Position numbers and translations under genes: made by a program. From UBA826 sp045564655 (GTDB lineage: Bacteria > Chloroflexota > Dehalococcoidia > Lucifugimonadales > UBA826), in the NCBI GenBank assembly GCA_045564655.1, contig JBJLGX010000017.1, positions 1 through 10,064 of the forward strand: DNA of 10,064 nt. The letters are read 5' to 3'. Below the pieces are notes generated by a model that was not told the origin of the DNA, did no database searches, and saw nothing but the letters and a program-made list of their open reading frames with translations. The first letter of the stretch is position 1, and every line of letters begins with the position of its first letter. Below, piece by piece: positions 1-6,084 of the stretch.

Positions 1-1
1 A

Positions 2-862
2 TGTATTTTTTTAATCGTTGCAATATACCTTGCAGGAATATTTGCACCTTGGATCGCTCCATATGGATATAACGAACAAGACTATACAGCTATAAGACAA
101 GGGCCTAGTCTGGAACATTGGGCTGGAACAGATTTAAAAGGCCGAGATGTTTTTTCTAGAGTACTTTGGGGAATCCAGAATACAGTCGTTATCACTTTTA
201 TAACAATGATAACTGGAGGATTGTTTATAGGAGTTACGTTTGGATTGCTAGCAGGATATTTTGGAGGGAAAGTTGATTCTATTATTATGAGAATAGGGGA
301 AGTTTTTGCCTCTTTTCCAGATATATTACTTGTAATATTATTGGCAGCTACACTTAGGATGAGGGTTTTAGATTGGGTTAGGTCTATTGAAGATAATACA
401 TTTCTTGATGGGTTAGTTAAATCAGGAATAGCTGATTATTTGATTGTTTCTATAGCATTAGTTTCATTCACTTGGATTGGCATGGCGAGGCTTGTAAGGG
501 CACAAGTTTTTATCTTAAAAGATACTCAATTTGTAGAATCAGCTAAATCATCAGGCTCCTCAATTCCAAGGATATTATTTATTCATTTATTGCCCAACGT
601 GATATCTCCTATTGTGGTTACAGTTTCTATGGGTATGGGCGCTCTGATTGGGACAGAGATAATATTAAGTTGGCTTGGGTTAGGGATTCAGCCGCCACGA
701 CCTAGTTTAGGGACTATGTTATTGGAGGCAGGAAGCATTAGTGCCTTAAGGGTTGTGCCTTGGATGTTAATTGCGCCGGGTATAGTTGCTTGGACTTTGG
801 TGTTATCTTGGAATTTGCTTGGGGATTCATTGAATGATGTACTTAATCCGCGTACTCGCTAA
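2..862 (+). CDS. Peptide/nickel ABC transporter permease, DppC/OppC family (5' truncated)
   Basis: Inner-membrane permease subunit of an oligopeptide/dipeptide-type ABC importer. The frame is open from base 2, so the real start lies upstream and 286 residues are visible. Fragment residues 39-57 carry the family hallmark HWAGTDLKGRDVFSRVLWG, just after the first membrane helix. The cytoplasmic EAA loop, which docks the ATPase, is at about 179-199 (ESAKSSGSS followed by RILFIHLLPN). The C-terminus LLGDSLNDVLNPRTR is typical of DppC. Several hydrophobic helices lie between. The stretch between helices at about residues 117-150 (RMRVLDWVRSIEDN onward) is some 20 residues longer than in the E. coli proteins; from memory such inserts occur in Chloroflexota homologues. 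The partner permease (DppB) would be expected upstream, outside the window. Substrate cannot be told from this subunit alone (peptides, nickel or other). Confidence 0.93.
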   Translation, partial: CIFLIVAIYLAGIFAPWIAPYGYNEQDYTAIRQGPSLEHWAGTDLKGRDVFSRVLWGIQNTVVITFITMITGGLFIGVTFGLLAGYFGGKVDSIIMRIGEVFASFPDILLVILLAATLRMRVLDWVRSIEDNTFLDGLVKSGIADYLIVSIALVSFTWIGMARLVRAQVFILKDTQFVESAKSSGSSIPRILFIHLLPNVISPIVVTVSMGMGALIGTEIILSWLGLGIQPPRPSLGTMLLEAGSISALRVVPWMLIAPGIVAWTLVLSWNLLGDSLNDVLNPRTR

Positions 863-881
863 AGTTACCAGTAATTAATAT

Positions 882-1769
882 ATGGATAATATGAAAATTT
901 ACTTAATTGACGGTACATATGAACTATTTAGAGCTCATTTTGCCCAACCTCCTCGACTTGCACCTGACGGTATGCCAGTGTCAGCTATTAGAGGATTTAT
1001 TCAAAGTATTTTGGCTTTGATTTCTTCTCAAAGTGTTACTCATATTGCGGTTGCATTTGATAGTGATATTCCTTCTTTTAGAAATGAGATTTTTCCTTTT
1101 TATAAAGATGGCTCAAATACTCCTGAAGACTTAAAGTCACAATTTTCTTTAGCAGAGAGAGCTGTAGAGACACTAGGCATTACTTGTTGGCCAATGAGGG
1201 AATACGAAGCAGATGACATTCTGGCCTCAGCTGCAGAACAATTTTCTCAAGACTCTAGAGTTTCCCAAGTAGTTGTGTGTTCTCCAGACAAAGATTTATG
1301 CCAAATTGTTAAAGGTGATGAAATTGTTTGTTTATTGAGAAAAGATAATTTTATTTTGAATCAAATTGAAGTAGAGAATAAATATGGGTTTGCTCCATCG
1401 TCTATTCCTGATTATTTAGCTTTAGTAGGGGATACAGCCGATGGTATTCCAGGGATTCCAAGATGGGGCTCAAAGTCAACGTCAACTCTTATAGGAAGGT
1501 ATACTACTATTGATAAAATTCCTGTTGACCATAGGCTGTGGGATGTCAATGTTAGAGGAGCTGCTTCCTTGAGTAAATCTCTTGAAGAGTCAAGGGATAA
1601 AGCATATCTTTTCAAAAAACTTGCTACCCTTGTTAGAAATATTCGTATTGATGAATCGACTGATGATTTAGAATGGCTTGGTGCCGACCCTCTCCTGTTT
1701 CCTAAGTTGTGCAACGAACTTGATATTGCTAGCTTAGTAAATTCCTGCCGTAAGTGGAAACAGCAATAA
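882..1769 (+). CDS. Stand-alone 5'-3' exonuclease, Pol I N-terminal domain type
   Basis: Structure-specific 5' nuclease (PIN-like/FEN fold with an H3TH DNA-binding motif). This class removes RNA primers or 5' flaps. In 295 residues the metal-binding acidic set is complete: D10 (YLIDGTYELFR), D60 (VAFDSD), E109/D111/D112 (EYEADDIL), D136/D138 (SPDKDL) and D184/D187 (GDTADGIPG). The helix-three-turn-helix follows at about 188-210 and has a less usual sequence (GIPRWGSKST rather than GVPGIGEKTA). The protein ends without a 3'-5' exonuclease or polymerase domain, so it is a free-standing enzyme, not a fragment of polA. The start at 882 has no clear SD; ATG 891 is an alternative that still keeps the first Asp motif. 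It lies 19 nt after the permease and may be cotranscribed, though no functional link is evident. Whether the host's Pol I lacks this domain is unknown from here. Confidence 0.9.
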   Translation: MDNMKIYLIDGTYELFRAHFAQPPRLAPDGMPVSAIRGFIQSILALISSQSVTHIAVAFDSDIPSFRNEIFPFYKDGSNTPEDLKSQFSLAERAVETLGITCWPMREYEADDILASAAEQFSQDSRVSQVVVCSPDKDLCQIVKGDEIVCLLRKDNFILNQIEVENKYGFAPSSIPDYLALVGDTADGIPGIPRWGSKSTSTLIGRYTTIDKIPVDHRLWDVNVRGAASLSKSLEESRDKAYLFKKLATLVRNIRIDESTDDLEWLGADPLLFPKLCNELDIASLVNSCRKWKQQ

Positions 1770-1799
1770 CATTTTGTAACATTTTTGTAACATTATAAT
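1767..1799 (+). promoter_or_regulatory. Probable amt promoter with phased TAACATT/GTAAC direct repeats
   Basis: A perfect TATAAT lies at 1794-1799. The -35 position 17 bp upstream (ATTTTG) is poor. That place is filled by direct repeats: TAACATT at 1767, 1777 and 1788, and an exact 12-mer TTTTGTAACATT at 1772-1783 and 1783-1794 (period 11 bp). Read another way, this is GTAAC-N6-GTAAC (1776-1791), with one more GTAAC at 1821. Helically phased direct repeats over a weak -35 suit an OmpR/PhoB-type activator. GTAAC-N6 spacing resembles actinobacterial GlnR boxes, and amt is a classic nitrogen-regulator target. The promoter is seen directly; the regulator is inference. Confidence 0.55.
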
Positions 1800-1867
1800 A
1801 TTTTTTGGCGATCTTACTCTGTAACCTGATATTAAATTCAAAATTTCATCTTTTTTGGAGGTTGGTA

Positions 1868-3064
1868 ATGGATTCAGGTTCAATAGCTTGGATGTTAATT
1901 TGTTCTGCTTTGGTTTTGTTAATGACCCCAGGGCTAGCTTTTTTCTACGGAGGACTTGTTAGGCGAAAAAATGTACTATCAACAGTAATGTATTCATTTA
2001 TATCCATGGGGGTAGTTAGTGTTGTGTGGGTGTTATGGGGGTATACATTATCATTTGGAGAAGGTGGAAATGCTTTCATAGGTACTTTGGATAATTTTGC
2101 TTTCATAGGTGTTGAGGATACGGACACTCAAGTTTTTGCGATTTTCCAAATGATGTTTGCGATTATAACTCCTGCTTTGATAACAGGGGCTTTTTGTGAG
2201 AGATTTAAATTTAAAACATATTTAATATTTTTGGTTCTTTGGGTAACTCTAGTTTATGCTCCAATAGCTCATTGGATATGGGATCCAAATGGTTGGCTGT
2301 ATGAATTGGGAGCCTTAGATTTTGCTGGAGGTGCAGTAGTTCATATCAATGCTGGGATAGCTGCTATTGTTGCTGCAATGCTAGTGGGTAAAAGAAGAAA
2401 CCCAGGGATGCACTCAAATAATGTTCCTTTTGTTGTTCTTGGGGCGTCAATACTTTGGTTTGGGTGGTTTGGGTTTAATGCTGGATCTGGGCTAGAGGCT
2501 AATGGAATTGCTGTTAATGCATTTTTAGTGACTAATACTTCTGCTGCTACTGCAATGGTAACTTGGCTTGTTTTGGGGATGATGCATACAGGAAAATCTA
2601 GTTCTGTTGGGGCTGCTACAGGCGCTATTGCTGGATTGGCTACTATTACACCTGCAGCTGGATTTGTAGGAGTACAAACAGCCTTATTGTTAGGGTTTGC
2701 TTCTGGAATCATAACTTTTTATGTTGTCTTTTATAAGGAAAAAATTAATTTAGATGATGCCTTAGATGTTTTTGCTGTTCATGGTGTTGGAGGAATAATA
2801 GGAATTCTAGGAACAGGAATATTTGCTCATAAAAGTGGTGCTATTGGAATAATCGGAGGTAGCTCTGAACTTTTTATTGATAATCTTATTATGATTATGG
2901 CAACTGTTGGATATTCATTTCTAGTTACCTATATAGTATTAAAAATATTAGATTTGGTTCCAGGGCTGGGCCTTCGTTCCTCTGAATCTAATGAAGATCA
3001 AGGTTTAGATGTTTCAGATCATGGGGAAACAGCATATATTTCTGATGGTGCGGATACCGCCTAA
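1868..3064 (+). CDS. amt: Ammonium transporter, Amt/AmtB family
   Basis: Polytopic inner-membrane ammonium channel/transporter, expected to form trimers. I place the start at ATG 1868: GGAGG at 1857-1861 sits 6 nt upstream, and the frame's earlier TTG (1805) would add 21 residues and start almost at the promoter. This gives 398 residues, normal for Amt. Visible motifs: MTPGLAFFYGGLVRRKN (19-35), the pore region FQMMFAIITPALITGAFCE (93-111), LDFAGGAVVHINAG with Asp151 and the first pore His159, WFGWFGFNAGS, and DVFAVHGVGG with the second pore His305. The twin histidines and the Asp imply a functional conduction site. The hydrophilic C-terminal tail (SSESNEDQGLDVS onward) lies where GlnK/PII proteins dock in relatives. 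No glnK gene is adjacent, unlike many bacteria. It has its own promoter upstream and a non-coding region downstream, so it is probably monocistronic. Confidence 0.95.
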   Translation: MDSGSIAWMLICSALVLLMTPGLAFFYGGLVRRKNVLSTVMYSFISMGVVSVVWVLWGYTLSFGEGGNAFIGTLDNFAFIGVEDTDTQVFAIFQMMFAIITPALITGAFCERFKFKTYLIFLVLWVTLVYAPIAHWIWDPNGWLYELGALDFAGGAVVHINAGIAAIVAAMLVGKRRNPGMHSNNVPFVVLGASILWFGWFGFNAGSGLEANGIAVNAFLVTNTSAATAMVTWLVLGMMHTGKSSSVGAATGAIAGLATITPAAGFVGVQTALLLGFASGIITFYVVFYKEKINLDDALDVFAVHGVGGIIGILGTGIFAHKSGAIGIIGGSSELFIDNLIMIMATVGYSFLVTYIVLKILDLVPGLGLRSSESNEDQGLDVSDHGETAYISDGADTA

Positions 3065-3163
3065 TTGCTATGGATTATTTTTAGATTAATAAAGTTGGAT
3101 ATTCTAGCTTGCTTATTCATGCTAGTTCTACTACAATTTCTTATGCAATATAATCATGTTTGA

Positions 3164-3260
3164 TTAGTGGTTTAAACTATTTGTCTGGGTTAAATAACAC
3201 TTAAACTGTCACTAAGTGACTAAATTAGGTGTCAAAATGACTTGACATCTCATTCATGAG
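3164..3260 (+). other. Cluster of inverted repeats (possible structured leader, small RNA or operator array)
   Basis: Four dyads lie in under 100 nt. (1) TTAGTGGTTTAA (3164-3175) can pair with TTAAAC plus CACTAA (3201-3206, 3210-3215) across a 3-nt bulge. (2) GTCAC/GTGAC is at 3208-3220. (3) AGGTGTCA (3227-3234) pairs with TGACATCT (3243-3250), 8 bp with one G-T. (4) CTCAT/ATGAG is at 3249-3260. Dyads 1 and 2 share bases and would be mutually exclusive. AT-rich DNA yields chance dyads, so function is uncertain. I cannot match it to a known RNA family. Confidence 0.3.
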
Positions 3261-3271
3261 ATTAATAATAT
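3242..3271 (+). promoter_or_regulatory. Candidate promoter for the first collagen-like lipoprotein gene
   Basis: TTGACA at 3242-3247, an 18-bp spacer and TAATAT at 3266-3271 (4 of 6 matches to the -10 consensus). Transcription from here would give a leader of roughly 115 nt. The -35 overlaps the right arm of an 8-bp dyad (3227-3250), which could act as an operator. A second TTGACA at 3271 has no fitting -10. Confidence 0.35.
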
Positions 3272-3347
3272 TGACAGGAATATAATTAGTTTAAAGGTTT
3301 GTGCTCCTCAGTGAGTATTTTGCTGGACAACTTTTGGTATTTAATAG

Positions 3348-3394
3348 GAAATTAAAATTTAGATTCTCCATTATATTTAAGGCGAGGAGGTCAA
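3348..3394 (+). promoter_or_regulatory. Conserved leader of collagen-like gene 1 (shared with gene 2)
   Basis: GAAATTAAAATTT (3348-3360) begins 47 nt before the ATG. The same 13-mer begins 46 nt before the ATG of the second collagen-like gene (3985-3997). Both leaders then carry TTATAT (3371-3376 and 4010-4015) and end in an SD (GAGGAGG at 3384-3390 here, spacer 4). The match may be a shared proximal promoter or untranslated element kept after gene duplication. Confidence 0.5.
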
Positions 3395-3877
3395 ATGAGG
3401 AAGCTATTTAAAATTCAGGGTATTACTACAGCCTTGGTTTTCTCAGCAATTATGTTTGCATTAGTAGCGTGTGAAGGCTCAGCGGGTCCATCAGGTCCTG
3501 CCGGTCCAGCAGGTGCTTCAGGTGTGGATGGCGCTGCTGGAGTTCAAGGTCCATCAGGTCCTGCCGGTCCTGCCGGTCCTGCTGGTGAAGATGCTCATCA
3601 TGAAGAAGAAGAAGAACATGCTGAACATTCAGCAGTGTTGTCAGTATCTCCTACTGAGTCAGGTGGGACTTCTTCAATGTACGGAGCAGGTTTCGGTGCA
3701 GGAGAGACCGTTAGTATAACTGCTGGCGGTAGAGTGATTGGTGGTGCTACAGCTAATGATGAAGGTGCTTTTGCTGCAGATGCTAAAGTTACATTATCAG
3801 ATGGTATGTATACCGCTACAGCTATTGGGTCAGATGGCTCAGAAGCTATAGCTCCTTTGCTAATAGCATCAAAATAA
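3395..3877 (+). CDS. Collagen-like lipoprotein with Ig-like C-terminal domain (copy 1)
   Basis: Secreted, lipid-anchored surface protein of unknown function, 160 residues. The basic start MRKLFK and hydrophobic core end in the canonical lipobox LVAC (Cys26 becomes the lipidated N-terminus). Residues 28-66 are 13 uninterrupted Gly-X-Y triplets rich in GPA and GPS, enough for a short collagen triple helix. Then comes an acidic/histidine cluster HHEEEEEHAEH (68-78), a plausible metal-binding or pH-sensitive patch. Residues about 80-160 form a small beta-rich Ig-like domain (YGAGFGAGETVSITAGG ... GAFAAD ... GMYTATAIGS) ending SEAIAPLLIASK. The SD GAGGAGG sits 4 nt before the ATG. The next gene encodes a paralogue with the same layout and near-identical last residues. 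A trimeric lipid-anchored stalk with a small head is my inference; binding partner unknown. Confidence 0.85.
   Translation: MRKLFKIQGITTALVFSAIMFALVACEGSAGPSGPAGPAGASGVDGAAGVQGPSGPAGPAGPAGEDAHHEEEEEHAEHSAVLSVSPTESGGTSSMYGAGFGAGETVSITAGGRVIGGATANDEGAFAADAKVTLSDGMYTATAIGSDGSEAIAPLLIASK
3485..3570 (+). repeat. Direct repeats inside the collagen-like coding segment
   Basis: An exact 23-bp unit starting GGTCCATCAGGTCC occurs at 3485-3507 and 3548-3570, 63 bp (7 Gly-X-Y triplets) apart. It is followed by further TGCCGGTCC 9-mers at 3562 and 3571. The unit encodes GPSGPAGP. Such in-frame repeats can lengthen or shorten the stalk by slippage or recombination. Confidence 0.75.
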
Positions 3878-3913
3878 GGGAAATTTTTTAGAAAAAACCT
3901 TTTCCTTGTGATG

Positions 3914-3950
3914 AAAAGGGCTCCTCTTCATTTTGGAGAGGGGCCTTTTT
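3914..3950 (+). terminator. Intrinsic terminator after collagen-like gene 1
   Basis: The stem AAAAGGGCTCCTCT (3914-3927) pairs with AGAGGGGCCTTTTT (3937-3950): 14 bp with two G-T pairs and a 9-nt loop. The descending arm runs into a T tract. It begins 37 nt after the stop codon and separates the two collagen-like genes into different transcripts. Confidence 0.88.
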
Positions 3951-3984
3951 GTGTTGTTTATTTGGTTGACTTTTATATTTAAAA

Positions 3985-4030
3985 GAAATTAAAATTTTTT
4001 ATATATAATTTATATGGATGAGGAGATTAA
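3985..4030 (+). promoter_or_regulatory. Conserved leader and likely promoter of collagen-like gene 2
   Basis: It carries the shared GAAATTAAAATTT (3985-3997), then TATAAT at 4004-4009, TTATAT at 4010-4015 and the SD AGGAG at 4021-4025 (5 nt before the ATG). TTGACT at 3966-3971 upstream is a -35 candidate, but its 17-bp-spaced partner (TTAAAA) is weak. TATAAT 4004 would give a very short leader of about 15 nt. Which -10 is used cannot be decided by eye. Confidence 0.45.
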
Positions 4031-4804
4031 ATGAGAAAGATATTTAAATCTAAAAGTATTGTTGTATCTTTGGTTTTCTCGATTATGATTATGTCACTGG
4101 CTTGTGCAGGTTCTGAAGGTCCGGCGGGACTTCAGGGACCTCAAGGACTTCCCGGTAATCCTGGGGCTCCTGGGGCACAAGGTCCAGCTGGACCTTCAGG
4201 TAATATTTCCTCAGCGGGAATATCTTCTTACTCTACCATAATGGTAAGTAAAAACTCTTTGACAATGTCTGAACCTTTTGAAGTTCATGGATCTGGATTT
4301 ATTCCAGGTGAAGCAATTGTTATTTCTTTGCAGATTGATACTAGTCTAGCGCCTGTTGTAGGGGATGGCTCATCTGCTCAAGTTGTTGCTAATGGTGCAG
4401 GAGCATTTGTAGCTTATTTTGACAATATGACTTCTAATCCAGACATTATATCTAGGGCTGCTGGTATTTCCACGCTTATAGCAGACGGAGGGGAGGGCAA
4501 CTCGGCCTCTGTTCCCGTTAATATAGTTGAAAATTCTAAGTCTTCAGCTTCAGTATCCTCTACTTTAGTGGCTACTCCGGTTGAATCAGGTGAGGAATCT
4601 ACAATTTATGGATCTGGATTTATTTCTGGAGAAGTTATAAGTATAACTGCCAATGGAAAAGTATTAGCAGGAACAACAGCTAATAGCGACGGTGCATTCA
4701 ATATAGACGTTTCGGTAAACATGGTAGAGGGACTTTATTCTATGGTTGCTAATGGCTCAAAAGGGTCTGAAGCTACTGCTCCATTACTGATATCTTCAAA
4801 ATAG
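4031..4804 (+). CDS. Collagen-like lipoprotein with two Ig-like domains (copy 2)
   Basis: Paralogue of the preceding gene, 257 residues, probably exported and lipid-anchored. The signal peptide MRKIFKSK plus hydrophobic core leads to SLAC with Cys25. The -3 residue is Ser rather than Leu, so the lipobox is less canonical than in copy 1. Residues 27-59 are 11 uninterrupted Gly-X-Y triplets (GSEGPAGLQGPQGLPG ...). There is no His/Glu cluster. Two Ig-like domains follow: about 66-167 (FEVHGSGFIPGEAIVIS ... VPVNIVE, longer and more divergent) and about 173-257 (STIYGSGFISGEVISITANG ... GSKGSEATAPLLISSK), the second closely matching the single domain of copy 1. Copy 2 therefore looks like copy 1 plus one inserted domain, or copy 1 like a shortened copy 2. 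Its stop lies only 11 nt from the stop of the convergent CorC-like gene. Function unknown; surface stalk or adhesin-like role inferred. Confidence 0.85.
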   Translation: MRKIFKSKSIVVSLVFSIMIMSLACAGSEGPAGLQGPQGLPGNPGAPGAQGPAGPSGNISSAGISSYSTIMVSKNSLTMSEPFEVHGSGFIPGEAIVISLQIDTSLAPVVGDGSSAQVVANGAGAFVAYFDNMTSNPDIISRAAGISTLIADGGEGNSASVPVNIVENSKSSASVSSTLVATPVESGEESTIYGSGFISGEVISITANGKVLAGTTANSDGAFNIDVSVNMVEGLYSMVANGSKGSEATAPLLISSK

Positions 4805-4814
4805 AAAATAACTT

Positions 4815-4842
4815 GTTACTTTTCTTCTGATGGTAACTTTTT
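4815..4842 (+). terminator. Weak possible terminator at the convergent gene ends
   Basis: GTTAC (4815-4819) and GTAAC (4833-4837) can form a 5-bp stem with a 13-nt loop, followed by TTTTT (4838-4842). It lies 11 nt after the stop of collagen-like gene 2 and overlaps the 3' end of the opposing gene. The stem is short, so support is weak. Confidence 0.25.
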
Positions 4843-6084
4843 AACTTTTAATGTCTTAATACGTCTACCGACTGTACTTAAAACTTCTATGTTAAATCCA
4901 TTATACTGGAGGCTGTCACTTGGGCTTGGTATTTTGCCTAACTGGTGTAACACAAATCCACCTATAGTATCGAACCCTTCTCCCTTGAATTCAATTCCCA
5001 ATGTATCCCTTAGATCATCTATGTCTATTCTGGCATCTATGTGGAATTCTTCGTCTGAAATCTTTTTTATTTGTGCTTCTCCACTATCAAATTCATCATG
5101 GATTTCTCCGACGATTTCTTCTAATAGATCTTCTACTGTAACTAATCCTGATACCCCTCCGTACTCATCAATAACGATAGCCATTTGCATTCTTTTTTCT
5201 TGAAATTCAGTTAGTAGATCTTCAAGTGTTTTTGATTCTGGGACGTATAATACTGTTCGAAGAAATTTTCCGATATTTATTGCTCTTGCATTGTTTGCAT
5301 CGGATATAAATCTCAAAACGTCCATGGAATGGGCAATTCCTTCAATGTGATCTATATCATCTTTGTATATAGGCACTTTGCTATGGCCAGTTTCTAACAT
5401 TATTGCAGATATTTCTTCTATTGTTGTTGTTATCTCAGAAGTAATCATGTCTACACGTGGAATCATTATCTCTCGAACTGTTGTGCGGTCTAATTGGAAT
5501 ACACCTCTAATCATTTTGACTTCGTGGTCTTCTAGAGGTTCTCCTTCATCATCCATTTGTATACTGATTCTTTTGCTAGACTCAGGTTCATTTCTGTTTT
5601 CAGTAGATTCGTCATCAGGGTTTGTTATTTCTATGATTCTTTCTTTAGAACGTGTCAATGGACGTAATAAGAAACTTAATACTGTGGATAGGTAGTATAA
5701 TTTGTACGCTATTAAAGGACCATTTTTTTTTGTTAAGCTATGGTTCAAGGTTTCTATAAGTCCGATAATTATCATAGAAACTATATTTATGCTAACAATT
5801 TTTATTGATGAGTATGTGAATTCTTTAAAATAATATATGTTTAGAGTTGAAATCATAACAATTAGAGACAGATATTTTAATATGGAGAATGCTGCAACTG
5901 ACTGAATTTGATTCTGTATTAAATTTTCTAATCTGGTTATGCCGCTTTTGTTTTCCTTACGCCATGTATAAAGTGTCTCAATGTTAATAGTTTCAAAAGC
6001 ATATTTAAGTAGGCTTATAAAAGTAAACAAGCCTGTTGCCATAAACAATATAACTAAGGCTGGATTATTAATATTAAATATCAT
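4816..6084 (-). CDS. CNNM/CorC (HlyC) family membrane protein with CBS pair
   Basis: Integral membrane protein of the CNNM/CorC family, whose members are linked to magnesium and cobalt efflux or ion homeostasis; the 'hemolysin' name is historical. 422 residues: an N-terminal membrane region with about four hydrophobic segments (roughly 8-28, 65-87, 94-113, 125-143), a charged linker (about 145-190), the signature GVFQLDRTTVREIMIPRVDM (194-213), a CBS pair (about 207-330, including GHSKVPIY and MQMAIVIDEYGGVSGLVTVEDLLEEIVGEI), and the C-terminal CorC_HlyC domain (about 340-417, with FDTIGGFVLHQLGKIPS). The DUF21 membrane part is divergent: usual motifs such as FFSxxETAL and an N-P near helix 2 are not clear, while the cytosolic half is textbook. 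Its ATG overlaps the glmU stop (ATGA), so it is probably translationally coupled. The transported ion cannot be read from sequence. Confidence 0.9.
   Translation of the reverse strand: MIFNINNPALVILFMATGLFTFISLLKYAFETINIETLYTWRKENKSGITRLENLIQNQIQSVAAFSILKYLSLIVMISTLNIYYFKEFTYSSIKIVSINIVSMIIIGLIETLNHSLTKKNGPLIAYKLYYLSTVLSFLLRPLTRSKERIIEITNPDDESTENRNEPESSKRISIQMDDEGEPLEDHEVKMIRGVFQLDRTTVREIMIPRVDMITSEITTTIEEISAIMLETGHSKVPIYKDDIDHIEGIAHSMDVLRFISDANNARAINIGKFLRTVLYVPESKTLEDLLTEFQEKRMQMAIVIDEYGGVSGLVTVEDLLEEIVGEIHDEFDSGEAQIKKISDEEFHIDARIDIDDLRDTLGIEFKGEGFDTIGGFVLHQLGKIPSPSDSLQYNGFNIEVLSTVGRRIKTLKVKKLPSEEK

Larger units (their letters stand above)
3065..3394. other. 330-nt intergenic region with inverted repeats, no gene seen
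   Basis: I see no open frame with an SD here. It holds a weak dyad after amt (CTAGC 3104-3108 / GCTAG 3121-3125, without a T-run, so a poor terminator), a cluster of inverted repeats at 3164-3260, two TTGACA hexamers (3242 and 3271), and the SD GAGGAGG at 3384-3390 for the next gene. It probably serves as the amt 3' end plus the promoter and long 5' leader of the first collagen-like gene. Confidence 0.5.

Noticed and set aside
1412..1714. 100-codon open frame on the minus strand inside the exonuclease gene
   Set aside because: It lies antisense to a gene with complete catalytic motifs; its translation has no recognisable domain and no SD. A shadow frame.
1805..1867. TTG 1805 as the amt start
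   Set aside because: It lies at or just before the predicted transcription start and lacks an SD, while ATG 1868 has GGAGG at 6 nt and gives the usual Amt N-terminus.
2341..2712. 123-codon minus-strand frame inside amt, rich in Ala and Pro
   Set aside because: It is the antisense image of Gly/Ala-rich membrane helices of a clear Amt protein; no start signal.
3104..3125. CTAGC/GCTAG dyad as an amt terminator
   Set aside because: The 12-nt loop, 5-bp stem and absence of a following T-run make it too weak to call.
3485..3590. Regular short repeats that could suggest a CRISPR array or satellite
   Set aside because: Repeats are in-frame codons for GPA/GPS triplets with no unique spacers of constant length and no cas genes.
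3471..3719. 82-codon frame within collagen-like gene 1 (repeats of HQVLPV)
   Set aside because: It is the +1 reading of the Gly-X-Y repeats; low-complexity, no SD, and the other frame has a signal peptide and lipobox.
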